Shown here: in pieces, positions 1 to 9,419 of the stretch
Position numbering within the stretch: the first letter of the stretch is position 1
Layout of the letters: every line of letters starts with the position of its first letter
Assembly: GCA_963799065.1 (NCBI GenBank)
Contig: CAWCVJ010000003.1
Location: 186,001-250,000 of the forward strand
Origin: JAJPHW01 sp963799065
GTDB lineage: Bacteria; Acidobacteriota; Terriglobia; Terriglobales; Acidobacteriaceae
Length of the DNA: 64,000 nucleotides
Direction: 5' to 3'
Position numbers and translations under genes: made by a program
The notes under the pieces: model-generated
What the model was told of the DNA's origin: nothing
The model's input: only the letters and a program-made list of their open reading frames with translations
The model's database searches: none

Positions 1-2
1 CA

Positions 3-995
3 CAAAGCCAGAATGACGACGAATTCTGGTACACATGCGTCCCCAACGACGTGAGCGGAGAGCTGCAAAGCTGCGGAAACACCGCATTTCGCGAAACCGA
101 AGTGACCATCGATGGCAAGCCTGCCGGGGTCGCTCCCGTCTATCCGTGGATTTTCACCGGCGGCATCGATCCCTATTTGTGGTTCCCGCTGCCCGGAGTC
201 CAGACCTTGATTTTCACGCCCTACCGTGTGAATTTGACGCCCTTCGCGGGCGTTTTGAGCAATGGCCAGCCCCACACGGTGTCTTTAAGCGTATTCAACG
301 CGGACGATTACTTCTCGGCTACCGCTACACTTTTGCTGTATCAGGACAAACACTCGAATCATGTGAGCGGTGACATTCTCGAAAACACCCTGACTGCCCC
401 TAGTCCGCAAATTCAGGAAAACATCAAGAACCATAGCAATGGCGATATCACCGGAACCGTGTCGGTCAGCTCAAACCGCCAGTTCAAAATCTCAGGATAT
501 GTCGACGGTTCGGCGGGCAAAGTAAAGACGACCATTCAACAAAATGTAGACTTCTCCAACGTTCAGGCGTTCGACATTACCAGTTCAGTGTACGCGCAGG
601 ACATCGAACAACTCACCAGCATCGCCACCACGACCACGGAAAGGCGCGCTTCGGGAACGGTCGTAGATACGGAACAGGTCAACTATCCTTTGACTCTCAC
701 CATTAACGTCGCTGTCAACTCCGATGGCTCGGAGGATCAGACTACGGCGGTCCGTCAGGAGAATTACGATCGCACCGCTCAACAAGCCAACGGCCTACAA
801 ACCTCCTGGCAAGTTGTCGACAATTTGGAGTACACAACCGATACGCTTGACATTGCCGGCGGCGCGATCACCGGGAACAGTGGCCAATCCAGCTTGCAGC
901 AATTCACCATCTACAACTCGGATGGCGTTTGCTACGACGAAACGCTGACCGCAAACGACAACAAACTGGCGTCGTTTGGAAACGCTTGTCAGTAG
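3..995 (+). CDS. PNGase A-like peptide-N-glycosidase, 3' part
   Basis: The open frame runs in from the window edge, so the N-terminus is missing; the visible 330 residues begin QSQNDDEFWYTCVPNDV. The family (peptide N-acetyl-beta-glucosaminyl asparagine amidase A, Pfam PF12222 type) removes N-glycans from glycopeptides. Recognisable blocks are FWYTCVPNDV, the CGN..FRE segment, a VDGKPAGVAPVYPWIFTGGI-like core and the SVFNADDYFSATATLLLYQD strand. The rest is beta-rich with a C-terminal Cys pair (VCYDE and GNACQ). Bacterial members are usually secreted, but the signal peptide would lie outside the window. A convergent terminator-like hairpin separates it from ddl. The family call is fairly firm; activity is inferred. 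Confidence 0.72.
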   Translation, partial: QSQNDDEFWYTCVPNDVSGELQSCGNTAFRETEVTIDGKPAGVAPVYPWIFTGGIDPYLWFPLPGVQTLIFTPYRVNLTPFAGVLSNGQPHTVSLSVFNADDYFSATATLLLYQDKHSNHVSGDILENTLTAPSPQIQENIKNHSNGDITGTVSVSSNRQFKISGYVDGSAGKVKTTIQQNVDFSNVQAFDITSSVYAQDIEQLTSIATTTTERRASGTVVDTEQVNYPLTLTINVAVNSDGSEDQTTAVRQENYDRTAQQANGLQTSWQVVDNLEYTTDTLDIAGGAITGNSGQSSLQQFTIYNSDGVCYDETLTANDNKLASFGNACQ

Positions 996-1025
996 AGTCT
1001 TCCAGGTTTGTAATTAAAACGAAGC

Positions 1026-1074
1026 TGAGGCTGCCCGCTTTTTCGCGTTCGCCGCGAAAGAGTGGCCAGCCTCA
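1026..1074. terminator. nested hairpin between convergent genes
   Basis: An outer 8-bp stem TGAGGCTG (1026-1033) / CAGCCTCA (1067-1074) encloses a second stem TTTCGCG (1041-1047) / CGCGAAA (1053-1059). It lies exactly between the ends of the PNGase-like gene and ddl, which converge. It probably ends transcription from both sides; the T-rich part is inside the hairpin rather than after it, so the call is moderate. Confidence 0.45.
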
Positions 1075-1097
1075 CACCTCGCGCGGAGATTGGATCG

Positions 1098-2300
1098 TCA
1101 CCGGCTATATTGATTCTTCTTCTTATCCGCGTAGCGGTCGAGGCCAAGCGCAATCAAACGTTTTATCAGGGTGGAATAATCGACGCCAGTCGCCGCCCAC
1201 AGCTTGGGATACATGCTGATCGACGTAAATCCTGGCATGGTATTGATCTCGTTCAAGTAAATTTTGCGCGACTTGGGATCCATGAGGAAATCCACGCGCG
1301 CCAACCCCGAGCAATCGACCGCCCGAAAGGCCGCCACAGCGAGCTTGCGAAATGTCTTCATCTCGCTCTTGCTCAACTCCGCAGGAATAATAAGCTCGGA
1401 ACCTTCATCGAGATACTTCGCCGTATAGTCGTAGAACTCTTTCCCTGGAACGATTTCGCCAGCGACCGAAGCTTCGGGCTGATCGTTGCCCAGCACAGCG
1501 CACTCGATTTCTCGCGCCTTGTTTTTTTTGCCTCCGACGCCCTGCTCGATGACAATTTTTCGATCGTATTTCGCGGCTTCTTTAATGGCGGGTGCCAGTT
1601 CCTTGCGGTTATGCGCCTTCGAAATTCCGACCGACGATCCGAGATTAGCCGGCTTCACGAACACCGGATATTTCAACCTGGCTTCAACCTGTTTGCGAAC
1701 TTCGCGCGCGTCAGATTCCCACTGGCCGCGCAACACCGTGACATGCTTGACAATCGGCAATCCCGCGGCTTGAAACAACGACTTCATAATGTCCTTGTCC
1801 ATGCCCGCCGCAGAGCCAAGAACGCCTGCTCCGACGTAAGGGATGTCCGCTAGCTCAAGCAAGCCTTGAATGGTTCCATCTTCTCCGAATGTGCCATGCA
1901 GCACGGGGAAGATAATATCCACATTGATCGCACGATCGCTGGCGCGGCGCGTGAGCGACGAAGCGTCGGCCTGGAAAGGTGCAAGCGACGCGCTGCGACC
2001 TTTCTGCGGTTCCGGCGGAAACACGACGCTCTCCCCCGCAGACAACACTGCCGCACTCGAAGTCGCCTGCGGATCGCCCGCCCGAAGTTGCGAAGGGCGG
2101 GCTTTCTTCCCCGCTTGGCCGTGCAGCAGATTGACCGCGTCGCCAGCTGTGACCCAGCGGCCTTCTTTCGTGATGCCGATGGGCACCACTTCATATTTCG
2201 ATTTGTCGATAGCCTTGAAAACCGACGCCGCGGATAGCAACGAAATCTCGTGCTCGCCGCTGCGTCCGCCAAATAGAATTCCGACCCGTAGTTTTTTCAT
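1098..2300 (-). CDS. ddl: D-alanine--D-alanine ligase
   Basis: This ATP-grasp ligase makes the D-Ala-D-Ala dipeptide for peptidoglycan precursors in the cytoplasm. The N-terminus has the typical VGILFGGRSGEHEISLLSA strand and loop. The omega-loop EFYDYTAKYLDE carries the Tyr seen in Ddl rather than VanA-type enzymes, the ATP-grasp segment reads KPANLGSSVGI, and the metal-binding end is LNEINTMPGFTSISMYP. At 400 residues it is longer than usual (about 310-370). The excess is a low-complexity Ser/Ala/Arg-rich insert around residues 68-120, between the WV strand and the IIFPVLHG strand. The start is ATG after a weak ribosome-binding site. The arginase gene ends 49 bases after... upstream on the same strand, so the two may be co-transcribed. 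Confidence 0.93.
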   Translation of the reverse strand: MKKLRVGILFGGRSGEHEISLLSAASVFKAIDKSKYEVVPIGITKEGRWVTAGDAVNLLHGQAGKKARPSQLRAGDPQATSSAAVLSAGESVVFPPEPQKGRSASLAPFQADASSLTRRASDRAINVDIIFPVLHGTFGEDGTIQGLLELADIPYVGAGVLGSAAGMDKDIMKSLFQAAGLPIVKHVTVLRGQWESDAREVRKQVEARLKYPVFVKPANLGSSVGISKAHNRKELAPAIKEAAKYDRKIVIEQGVGGKKNKAREIECAVLGNDQPEASVAGEIVPGKEFYDYTAKYLDEGSELIIPAELSKSEMKTFRKLAVAAFRAVDCSGLARVDFLMDPKSRKIYLNEINTMPGFTSISMYPKLWAATGVDYSTLIKRLIALGLDRYADKKKNQYSR

Positions 2301-2349
2301 GAGGCTTCAGTGTGATGGCTCTCCGCGAACTCCGCGTGCTCGATGTAGA

Positions 2350-3291
2350 TCACAAAATCTTTTTCCCGAACGCCGACAACGCCAGTTCAACCGCCAGGTC
2401 CGCCGTCTGATTCTTCTCATCGATCACCGGATTAACCTCGACAATCTCAAAGCTCAACATGCGCCCGTGGTCGGCAATGATCTCCATTGCGAGATGGGCT
2501 TCGCGATAGGTCGCGCCCCCCCACACCGGAGTCCCTACACCGGGCGCGTCTTCAGGATCGACCCAGTCCATGTCGAGCGAGATGTGATAGCCCGCGGTGC
2601 CGTGACCTGCGATTCTCAGTGCGTCTTCCATCACCACTCTCATGCCGCGCTCGTCGATGTCCCGCATGGTGAAAACTTTTATGCCAGCTTTGCGGACCAG
2701 CTCTTTTTCGCTGGAGTCTATGTCGCGGACGCCGACGAGTACGCAATTGTCCGCGGCAACCTTCGGCGAGAAATCATACAGGTTTGCCATCTCGGGCAGT
2801 CCCAGGCCCATAATCGCCGCCAGCGGCATCCCATGCACATTCCCGCTGGGCGAACTCTCCGGAGTGTTGATGTCGGCGTGAGCGTCGATCCAGATCAACC
2901 CTATTTTCTGCTTCTGCCGATGATAGAACTGGGCGACGCCGGTGACAGTACCGGCTGCCACCGAATGATCTCCACCCAATACCAGCGGGATCTTCCACGC
3001 TTCGAGCGTCTTGATCACCAGTTCGGCATGTTTGGTGCAAGTCGCCGTGATCTCTTTCAAATACTTGGCGCGAGGATCGCCCTCTTTTTTCTGCTCCGGA
3101 ATCGCGACCGTGATATTGCCCGCATCTTCGACGACATGGCCGAGGGCTTCAAGCCGAGCTTCCAACCCAGCCACTCGCACCGCCGACGGACCCATGTCCA
3201 CGCCGCGGCGGGACTGACCGAGGTCGAGAGGAACGCCAATCACACGAATTTCTTTAGGGAGGATCTGGCTGAATGAAATGTTGGTATTCAT
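2350..3291 (-). CDS. rocF: arginase (ureohydrolase family)
   Basis: It hydrolyses L-arginine to ornithine and urea with a binuclear Mn centre. The metal-binding blocks are GGDHSVAAG, DAHADINT and SLDMDWVDP, and the typical arginase block SGNVHGMPLA, which follows DAHADINTPESSP, supports arginase over agmatinase. The C-terminus SFEIVEVNPVIDEKNQTA is also arginase-like. At 313 residues it matches the family (about 300). It lies in a minus-strand run with asnS upstream (98-base gap) and ddl downstream (49-base gap). Formiminoglutamase or agmatinase activity cannot be excluded without substrate data. Confidence 0.9.
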   Translation of the reverse strand: MNTNISFSQILPKEIRVIGVPLDLGQSRRGVDMGPSAVRVAGLEARLEALGHVVEDAGNITVAIPEQKKEGDPRAKYLKEITATCTKHAELVIKTLEAWKIPLVLGGDHSVAAGTVTGVAQFYHRQKQKIGLIWIDAHADINTPESSPSGNVHGMPLAAIMGLGLPEMANLYDFSPKVAADNCVLVGVRDIDSSEKELVRKAGIKVFTMRDIDERGMRVVMEDALRIAGHGTAGYHISLDMDWVDPEDAPGVGTPVWGGATYREAHLAMEIIADHGRMLSFEIVEVNPVIDEKNQTADLAVELALSAFGKKIL

Positions 3292-3389
3292 AAAATCTCA
3301 TTTACTGCCCAGTACGCCGATCGCGCGGGGAAATTCGAGCAGAAAACATAAATCTTCTCGGGGATCTCCACGTGCTCGGGGGTAAACAC

Positions 3390-4712
<1,323 letters not shown>

Positions 4713-4743
4713 GAGGTACTCTTTACGCTCCCCTGCGGATTGT

Positions 4744-5583
4744 CTATCGTTCGAGCCGCGCCGGCTCACTATCGAAGCTGCGAAACACTTCCGCCATTTT
4801 GTCCAGCGTATTAATTCTGTCGTCGGCCTCGATCTCCAGCAGCAGTGGCGGTTTGTAGGGGGCAGAGTCGAGCAAATCCAGCGTCTCCCGCCACTGAATT
4901 GTTCCCGCTCCCGGCCAAAGATGCGCGTCGCGGTCCTTGGCGTTGTCGTGAATGTGTGTCGAGTGAATATGAGCTTTCAACGTCTCGAACGCCTCTGGAA
5001 TATTGGTCATGATGTGCGCATGCCCCACATCGAAACAAACGCCAACATCGTCCATGTGACTGGTGTGGATGAATTCGATCAACTTCTCCGGGGTCGAAAG
5101 TTCATTGGGAATATTTTCGATAAGAATCGTCACTCCCAGCGGCTTGGCGAACGCCCGCAAATGCTCGATCGAAGTCAACGCCGCTTCAAACTTGCGCTCA
5201 TCGGAATCTTCGCCTTGGACACCAATATGTTGAATCAGGAATCGAAACGGAATCTGCTCGGCCAGTTCAATCGCGCGCTTGATCTCATCCATGGCGTCAA
5301 TTCGTCCAGCGCGGTCGGCCGATGCGATGTTCAGCGGCGGCGAGCCGGTGCGTCCCCAGTCGTAATCGGCGTAAAGCGGCGCGTGAACGGAGTGCAGTGG
5401 CACCGCGCTGCTCTTGAACCAGTCGCCGATTTCGCGTACATGCTGCTTGCGATTGGCGTAGTCCAGATGCTGACGCGCGGCAAAAATCTCGATCGCCTGC
5501 GCTCCGCTGCGCACCAATCCATCCAGCAGCCCAGGATGCAGCCGCTCCTTTACATATACAAACGTAGACATCGCCTTCTGCAT
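4744..5583 (-). CDS. sugar phosphate isomerase/epimerase-like TIM barrel
   Basis: A 279-residue xylose-isomerase-like (AP endonuclease family 2) TIM barrel. Metal-ligand-type blocks follow each other: HSVHAPLY, IQHIGVQG, ILIENIPNE, CFDVGHAHI, IHSTHIHDN and LLLEIEAD. This pattern of His, Glu and Asp at strand ends is typical of sugar epimerases and isomerases and of endonuclease IV. The lack of full endonuclease IV signatures favours sugar or inositol metabolism, but the substrate is unknown. GGGGAA precedes the ATG. It ends 31 bases before the asnS start on the same strand, so the two may share a transcript without a functional link. Confidence 0.75.
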   Translation of the reverse strand: MQKAMSTFVYVKERLHPGLLDGLVRSGAQAIEIFAARQHLDYANRKQHVREIGDWFKSSAVPLHSVHAPLYADYDWGRTGSPPLNIASADRAGRIDAMDEIKRAIELAEQIPFRFLIQHIGVQGEDSDERKFEAALTSIEHLRAFAKPLGVTILIENIPNELSTPEKLIEFIHTSHMDDVGVCFDVGHAHIMTNIPEAFETLKAHIHSTHIHDNAKDRDAHLWPGAGTIQWRETLDLLDSAPYKPPLLLEIEADDRINTLDKMAEVFRSFDSEPARLER

Positions 5584-5709
5584 TGGTTCCCCACAGATTG
5601 AGTTTATTGCACGTAGCGCGTCGTTTCTCGGGTCGCATTATCCCGCTACCGCCGGTCGATCCCGCGCCAGTTAGAGTTTATCGTCTTTTGGCCCTATCGT
5701 AGCCCTGCA

Positions 5710-5759
5710 CCGCTGCGGGAAGCGCCGCGCCGCCAGAGAACGGAACCGTCCCGCAGCGG
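5710..5759. other. long perfect inverted repeat in intergenic region
   Basis: CCGCTGCGGGA (5710-5720) pairs perfectly with TCCCGCAGCGG (5749-5759) across a 28-base GC-rich loop, and ACTTTTG follows on the plus strand. It sits in the 283-base gap between the TIM-barrel gene (start 5583) and the end of the zinc-ribbon gene, both on the minus strand. It could be a terminator of the zinc-ribbon transcript or a structured RNA. No other gene signal is visible in this gap. Confidence 0.4.
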
Positions 5760-5866
5760 ACTTTTGAGGCTAGCCTAGCCGCGATCTGGAGTCAAATGCA
5801 ACACTCACTACATGCCGGGCCCTTAGGCCGTAAGCGTGCGTCTGGGGAGTTAGGAGTCTCGACCAA

Positions 5867-6358
5867 CTAAGCGATTCTTGCTTGCGCCACAGCCTGATAC
5901 TCCCGTTCGGCCTCACTGGGTAGAAAAACCCACAGGGTATAAATTCCCAGCGCAGTGCCGAACGGAATGTTGAAGAAGAGTGAAATAAATGCTAGTACCA
6001 GCGAGACCTGTCGTGCCCACGGCTCACGACGCAGCAAGCCCCAACCGGTAGCGAAGCCGGCGAAAGTCTTAACCACTAAAACGGTTGCAACGAAGATCAA
6101 TAAGGGATGGAGAAACGCCGGCCTTTCGGGATGTGTGAAGGGGTCGAAGAGGATGTTGGCAACAAAATACAAAGCGACACCCTGAATTCCGTCCAGGGCG
6201 GAGAGCGCCAACCAAAGGATTCCCAGGAGGCGTGTGTGCGCCTGCACACGGCCACCACGGGGGTGGTTCGCTTCGACAGGTCCAGCGATCGTCTTCCCGC
6301 AATGGCTGCAAAAATTCTGTCCCGGGTGAATCTGGCTGCCACACTGGTCGCAGAACAT
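5867..6358 (-). CDS. zinc-ribbon membrane protein
   Basis: A 163-residue protein starts with a zinc ribbon of two CxxC pairs (Cys3/Cys6 and Cys17/Cys20; MFCDQCGSQIHPGQNFCSHCG begins the chain). Four hydrophobic segments follow at about residues 43-65, 85-107, 115-135 and 130-150, so it is a small polytopic inner-membrane protein. Such N-terminal zinc-ribbon plus membrane proteins are common in Acidobacteriota and have no agreed function. The divergent neighbour is tdh, and the roughly 190 bases between them must hold both promoters. Confidence 0.7.
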   Translation of the reverse strand: MFCDQCGSQIHPGQNFCSHCGKTIAGPVEANHPRGGRVQAHTRLLGILWLALSALDGIQGVALYFVANILFDPFTHPERPAFLHPLLIFVATVLVVKTFAGFATGWGLLRREPWARQVSLVLAFISLFFNIPFGTALGIYTLWVFLPSEAEREYQAVAQARIA

Positions 6359-6549
6359 ACACTCTCCCTCGAATGAGCCGTTGATAATCGCACGTCTCGT
6401 TAATCAGCTACGAACTCTACCGCAATATTGTTCCCAAGGAAAGAGGTTCGTTGACTGATTTCATCATCGGGAACTCAGGGCGGCATCGGGTCAGGATGCT
6501 AGAATCAAGTGTTTTGCACCTGGTTTTAATTTCATAAGGTCCTTTATTT

Positions 6550-7614
6550 ATGTCGAATGGCGTACCTGACACAATGTTGGCGGTCGTCAAGCCCACGGCT
6601 GCGGCTGGGGCGGCAATTCGCGAAGTTAAGGTTCCAGCGTATGGCCCCTCCGATGTGCTGGTGAAAGTGAAAGCGGCGTCGATTTGCGGCACCGATTTGC
6701 ATATTTACCAGTGGGATCGCTGGGCTCAGAGCCGCATCCATCCTCCGCTCATTCCCGGCCACGAATTCTGCGGCGAGGTAGCCGCGTTCGGCAAGGACGT
6801 CACCAGCGTGAAAGAAGGCGACTTCGTTTCGGCCGAGATGCATGTGGCCTGCGGCAAGTGCCTGCTCTGCCGGACCGGCGAAGCGCACATCTGTCAGAAC
6901 GTAAAGATCATCGGCGTGGACACCGACGGCGCGTTCGCGGAATACGTCGTAATTCCCGAGTCCAATATCTGGAAGCTCGATCCGTCGATTCCGGTTGAGT
7001 ACGGCTCGATCCTCGATCCCCTCGGCAATGCGGTGCACACCGTCTTAGCGGGCGAAGTCGCAGGTCGAACCGTCGCCATTACCGGATGCGGTCCCATCGG
7101 TTTGTTCGCCATTGCTGTCGCGAGAGCCGTGGGCGCAGCCCAAGTCTTTGCCATTGAGATCAACGAACATCGCCGCGCAGTTGCGAAAAGAATGAAGGCA
7201 GACGTCGTCCTCGATCCTTCCAAAGAAGATGTCGTCGCCAAAATCATGCAAGAAACCGGCGGCGTGGGCGTCGATGCGGTCCTCGAGATGGCGGGGCATC
7301 CCGATTCGATCCGCACCGCGTTCGATATCGTCCGCCGCGGCGGACGCATTTCTCTGCTCGGCTTGACCTCGAAGCCAATCTCGCTCAACTTTTCGGAAGA
7401 CATCATCTTTAAGGGCATTACCGTGCAAGGCATCAACGGACGCCGCATGTACCAGACCTGGTATCAGATGACCGCGCTGCTCAAGGCAGGGAAACTGGAT
7501 TTACACCCGGTGATCACCGACCGGATCGCGATGAAAGATTTCTCTCAAGCGATGGAGCGCTTGAAAACCGGCGAGGCCAGCAAGATTCTGGTCTATCCCA
7601 ACCACACGCAATAA
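6550..7614 (+). CDS. tdh: L-threonine 3-dehydrogenase
   Basis: Zinc-dependent medium-chain dehydrogenase that oxidises L-threonine to 2-amino-3-ketobutyrate with NAD+. The catalytic zinc region has CGTDLHIYQWDRWAQ and GHEFCGEV, which are very close to known Tdh. The structural zinc lobe is CGKCLLCRTGEAHIC, and the Rossmann motif GCGPIGLFAIAVA follows. Length is 354 residues against about 341 in enterobacterial Tdh, with a short N-terminal extension. AAGGT precedes the ATG. No kbl partner is adjacent, so glycine formation from the product would depend on a gene elsewhere. Confidence 0.92.
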   Translation: MSNGVPDTMLAVVKPTAAAGAAIREVKVPAYGPSDVLVKVKAASICGTDLHIYQWDRWAQSRIHPPLIPGHEFCGEVAAFGKDVTSVKEGDFVSAEMHVACGKCLLCRTGEAHICQNVKIIGVDTDGAFAEYVVIPESNIWKLDPSIPVEYGSILDPLGNAVHTVLAGEVAGRTVAITGCGPIGLFAIAVARAVGAAQVFAIEINEHRRAVAKRMKADVVLDPSKEDVVAKIMQETGGVGVDAVLEMAGHPDSIRTAFDIVRRGGRISLLGLTSKPISLNFSEDIIFKGITVQGINGRRMYQTWYQMTALLKAGKLDLHPVITDRIAMKDFSQAMERLKTGEASKILVYPNHTQ

Positions 7615-7623
7615 ATCTGAAAA

Positions 7624-8568
7624 CTACTTCGTGGCTGCGGGCGGCGGCGACGATTGCGAGTCGTGCTTGTGGCGGTGGCGGTGAATGAAATGGTTGATGT
7701 CGGGCGAGAACTCCGAGACCATCCCTCCGAAGCTGCCGTAGAGTAGCGAGATCGCCGCGCCTTGGATAGTCAAGCCCACGCCCCGATCGCCCGAAGGATA
7801 ATAGACATTTGATAATGTCCCGGAAGAAAACGCTCCCAAGACGTTGGAAAAATTGAAGGTCACGCCGCCATTGTCGCGGTGCGCCTTAAATTCCTGAATC
7901 AGAGCGTGCTCGATACGATGGGTCGTCGATCCTTCGCCCAGGCGATAGAATCTGGGATCCTGCTTAAGGATTACCGGCCAGAAAAAATTCGCGAAAAAAT
8001 TGCTGGAACTAGTGTCGGCCAGGGCGGCGCCATAGCGCTTACCGAATCCGCCCCAGCCTTGCCCATAGCCTGGGTGGTCATTTTCCGCCTGGCTAATCCC
8101 GGCCTGGATACCGACGATTCCGAACACGGCCGGATCGTGAGCGGACTTCAGCATAAGATGAAATTTCTCGCCAGGGGTGAGCGGCGATGCATCCTGACGA
8201 CTGGTCACCGCGAACTGAGGAAGAATTCCCACGGCGCGCTGCTTCTGCTCTTGCTTTTCGATTTGGCGCTCGGCTGCCGACTTATTGCGGGCCCGTTCTT
8301 CGGCGCTTTTGCGATCGGCGGTCTTCTGCGCTTCCGTTCTTTGATCCGGTTGTTGATCGGGTGAGGCTTGGCTAGGTGTGGAGGTTGCTGGCGACGCAGT
8401 CGTCCCGTCCTGCGCGATGCACATCGACGCCGACAGAGTCAGGGTCGAGACTACGGCGATTGCTAATCTGGATGCCGATAGGTTGAAAGACAGGATTACG
8501 CTCCGAACCGAGTTAAACGAAAGCAACTCATTGAAACACAACGACTGGGCACTTCTTGATTGTAGCAA
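7624..8568 (-). CDS. secreted protein of unknown function
   Basis: I do not recognise a named family. The chain has a hydrophobic signal segment (LAIAVVSTLTLSASMCIAQ), then a long charged Gln/Lys/Glu/Arg-rich stretch with coiled-coil character (about residues 65-115), and a C-terminal domain rich in Gly, Phe and Tyr containing KFHLMLKSAHDPAVFGIVG and DPRFYRLGEGS. It ends in a His/Lys-rich tail (HFIHRHRHKHD). The organisation suggests an envelope or outer-membrane-associated protein. The start at 8568 is TTG, and no ATG precedes the signal segment, so the true start is uncertain. It converges with tdh with 9 bases between them. Confidence 0.6.
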   Translation of the reverse strand: MLQSRSAQSLCFNELLSFNSVRSVILSFNLSASRLAIAVVSTLTLSASMCIAQDGTTASPATSTPSQASPDQQPDQRTEAQKTADRKSAEERARNKSAAERQIEKQEQKQRAVGILPQFAVTSRQDASPLTPGEKFHLMLKSAHDPAVFGIVGIQAGISQAENDHPGYGQGWGGFGKRYGAALADTSSSNFFANFFWPVILKQDPRFYRLGEGSTTHRIEHALIQEFKAHRDNGGVTFNFSNVLGAFSSGTLSNVYYPSGDRGVGLTIQGAAISLLYGSFGGMVSEFSPDINHFIHRHRHKHDSQSSPPPAATK

Positions 8569-8628
8569 TGCGCCGCAGAGTACACTATCTGACGCGGCGG
8601 ATTTACATTACTTTACGACCGATCTCCG

Positions 8629-9252
8629 ATGGCGAAGCAAGCGCCCGCGTGGGGCGATTCGATGATTGCAGATGGGTACACCCTTGTCCCACCGGGAAAG
8701 ATCGCGTCGGTGGTGACTTATCTTGAGATGCGGCAAGCACCACAGATCGCTGCCAGTGAACGATCCGGCTTGGCGATGCGCCGGGTTACGCATGTCGAGT
8801 TGGAGTGGTATCGCGCGCTCTACAAAAAGATTGGAGCGGAGTGGCTTTGGTTCAGCCGCTTGCAGCTTAATGACGCTGAGTTGCGTCAACTTTTCGATGA
8901 CGAGCGCTATGAGCTTTGGGTGCTGCGTGCAGACGGCGTCGATGCTGGATTGCTGGAACTTGATCGGAGGGTGCCGGCCGAAATTGAAATTTCTTATTTT
9001 GGAGTAGCTTCGGAATTAATTGGCGGAGGCGTGGGAAAATTCTTGCTGAACCATGCGTTGCGAGCCGCTTGGGAGCATCGGCCGGATCGGGTGTGGCTGC
9101 ATACTTGCAATTTAGATCATCCGCGGGCGCTCGGCTTTTACCGAGCGGCGGGATTCGTCCCCTACCAATATGCGATTGAAGTGTCGGAGGACCCGCGTCT
9201 GACGGGACTGTTGCCGGAGACGGCTGCGCCCCATGCGCCCATCATCCGGTGA
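8629..9252 (+). CDS. GNAT-family N-acetyltransferase
   Basis: A 207-residue acetyl-CoA-dependent transferase. The acetyl-CoA-binding loop reads ELIGGGVGKFLLNHAL (about residues 125-140), the preceding strand is IEISYFGVA, and the C-terminal motif B is NLDHPRALGFYRAAGFVPYQ. The substrate cannot be told; the family acylates amines, antibiotics or protein N-termini. A start at 8662 is possible because neither ATG has a strong ribosome-binding site. It is divergent from the secreted protein at 7624-8568. Confidence 0.8.
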   Translation: MAKQAPAWGDSMIADGYTLVPPGKIASVVTYLEMRQAPQIAASERSGLAMRRVTHVELEWYRALYKKIGAEWLWFSRLQLNDAELRQLFDDERYELWVLRADGVDAGLLELDRRVPAEIEISYFGVASELIGGGVGKFLLNHALRAAWEHRPDRVWLHTCNLDHPRALGFYRAAGFVPYQYAIEVSEDPRLTGLLPETAAPHAPIIR

Positions 9253-9363
9253 TCTCTGTGGAATAGCGTGATGTCCGCCCCACTTTTCACCCTGCCAGTG
9301 TCGCTCCGCTGCACCCCACCACTCGTCCCCGTGAACGGTTCCTGAATATCCACATCAAAGGGC

Positions 9364-9394
9364 AAAAAAAGGTCCCGGCTCTCACCCCGGGACC
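9364..9394 (-). terminator. rho-independent terminator
   Basis: Read on the minus strand, GGTCCCGG pairs with CCGGGACC (9371-9378 with 9387-9394) and is followed by a run of seven T. It lies just downstream of the minus-strand gene at 9420-10985 and is a textbook intrinsic terminator for it. Confidence 0.85.
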
Positions 9395-9419
9395 GAATCG
9401 CCGTTCGCTGCGACTGCCT

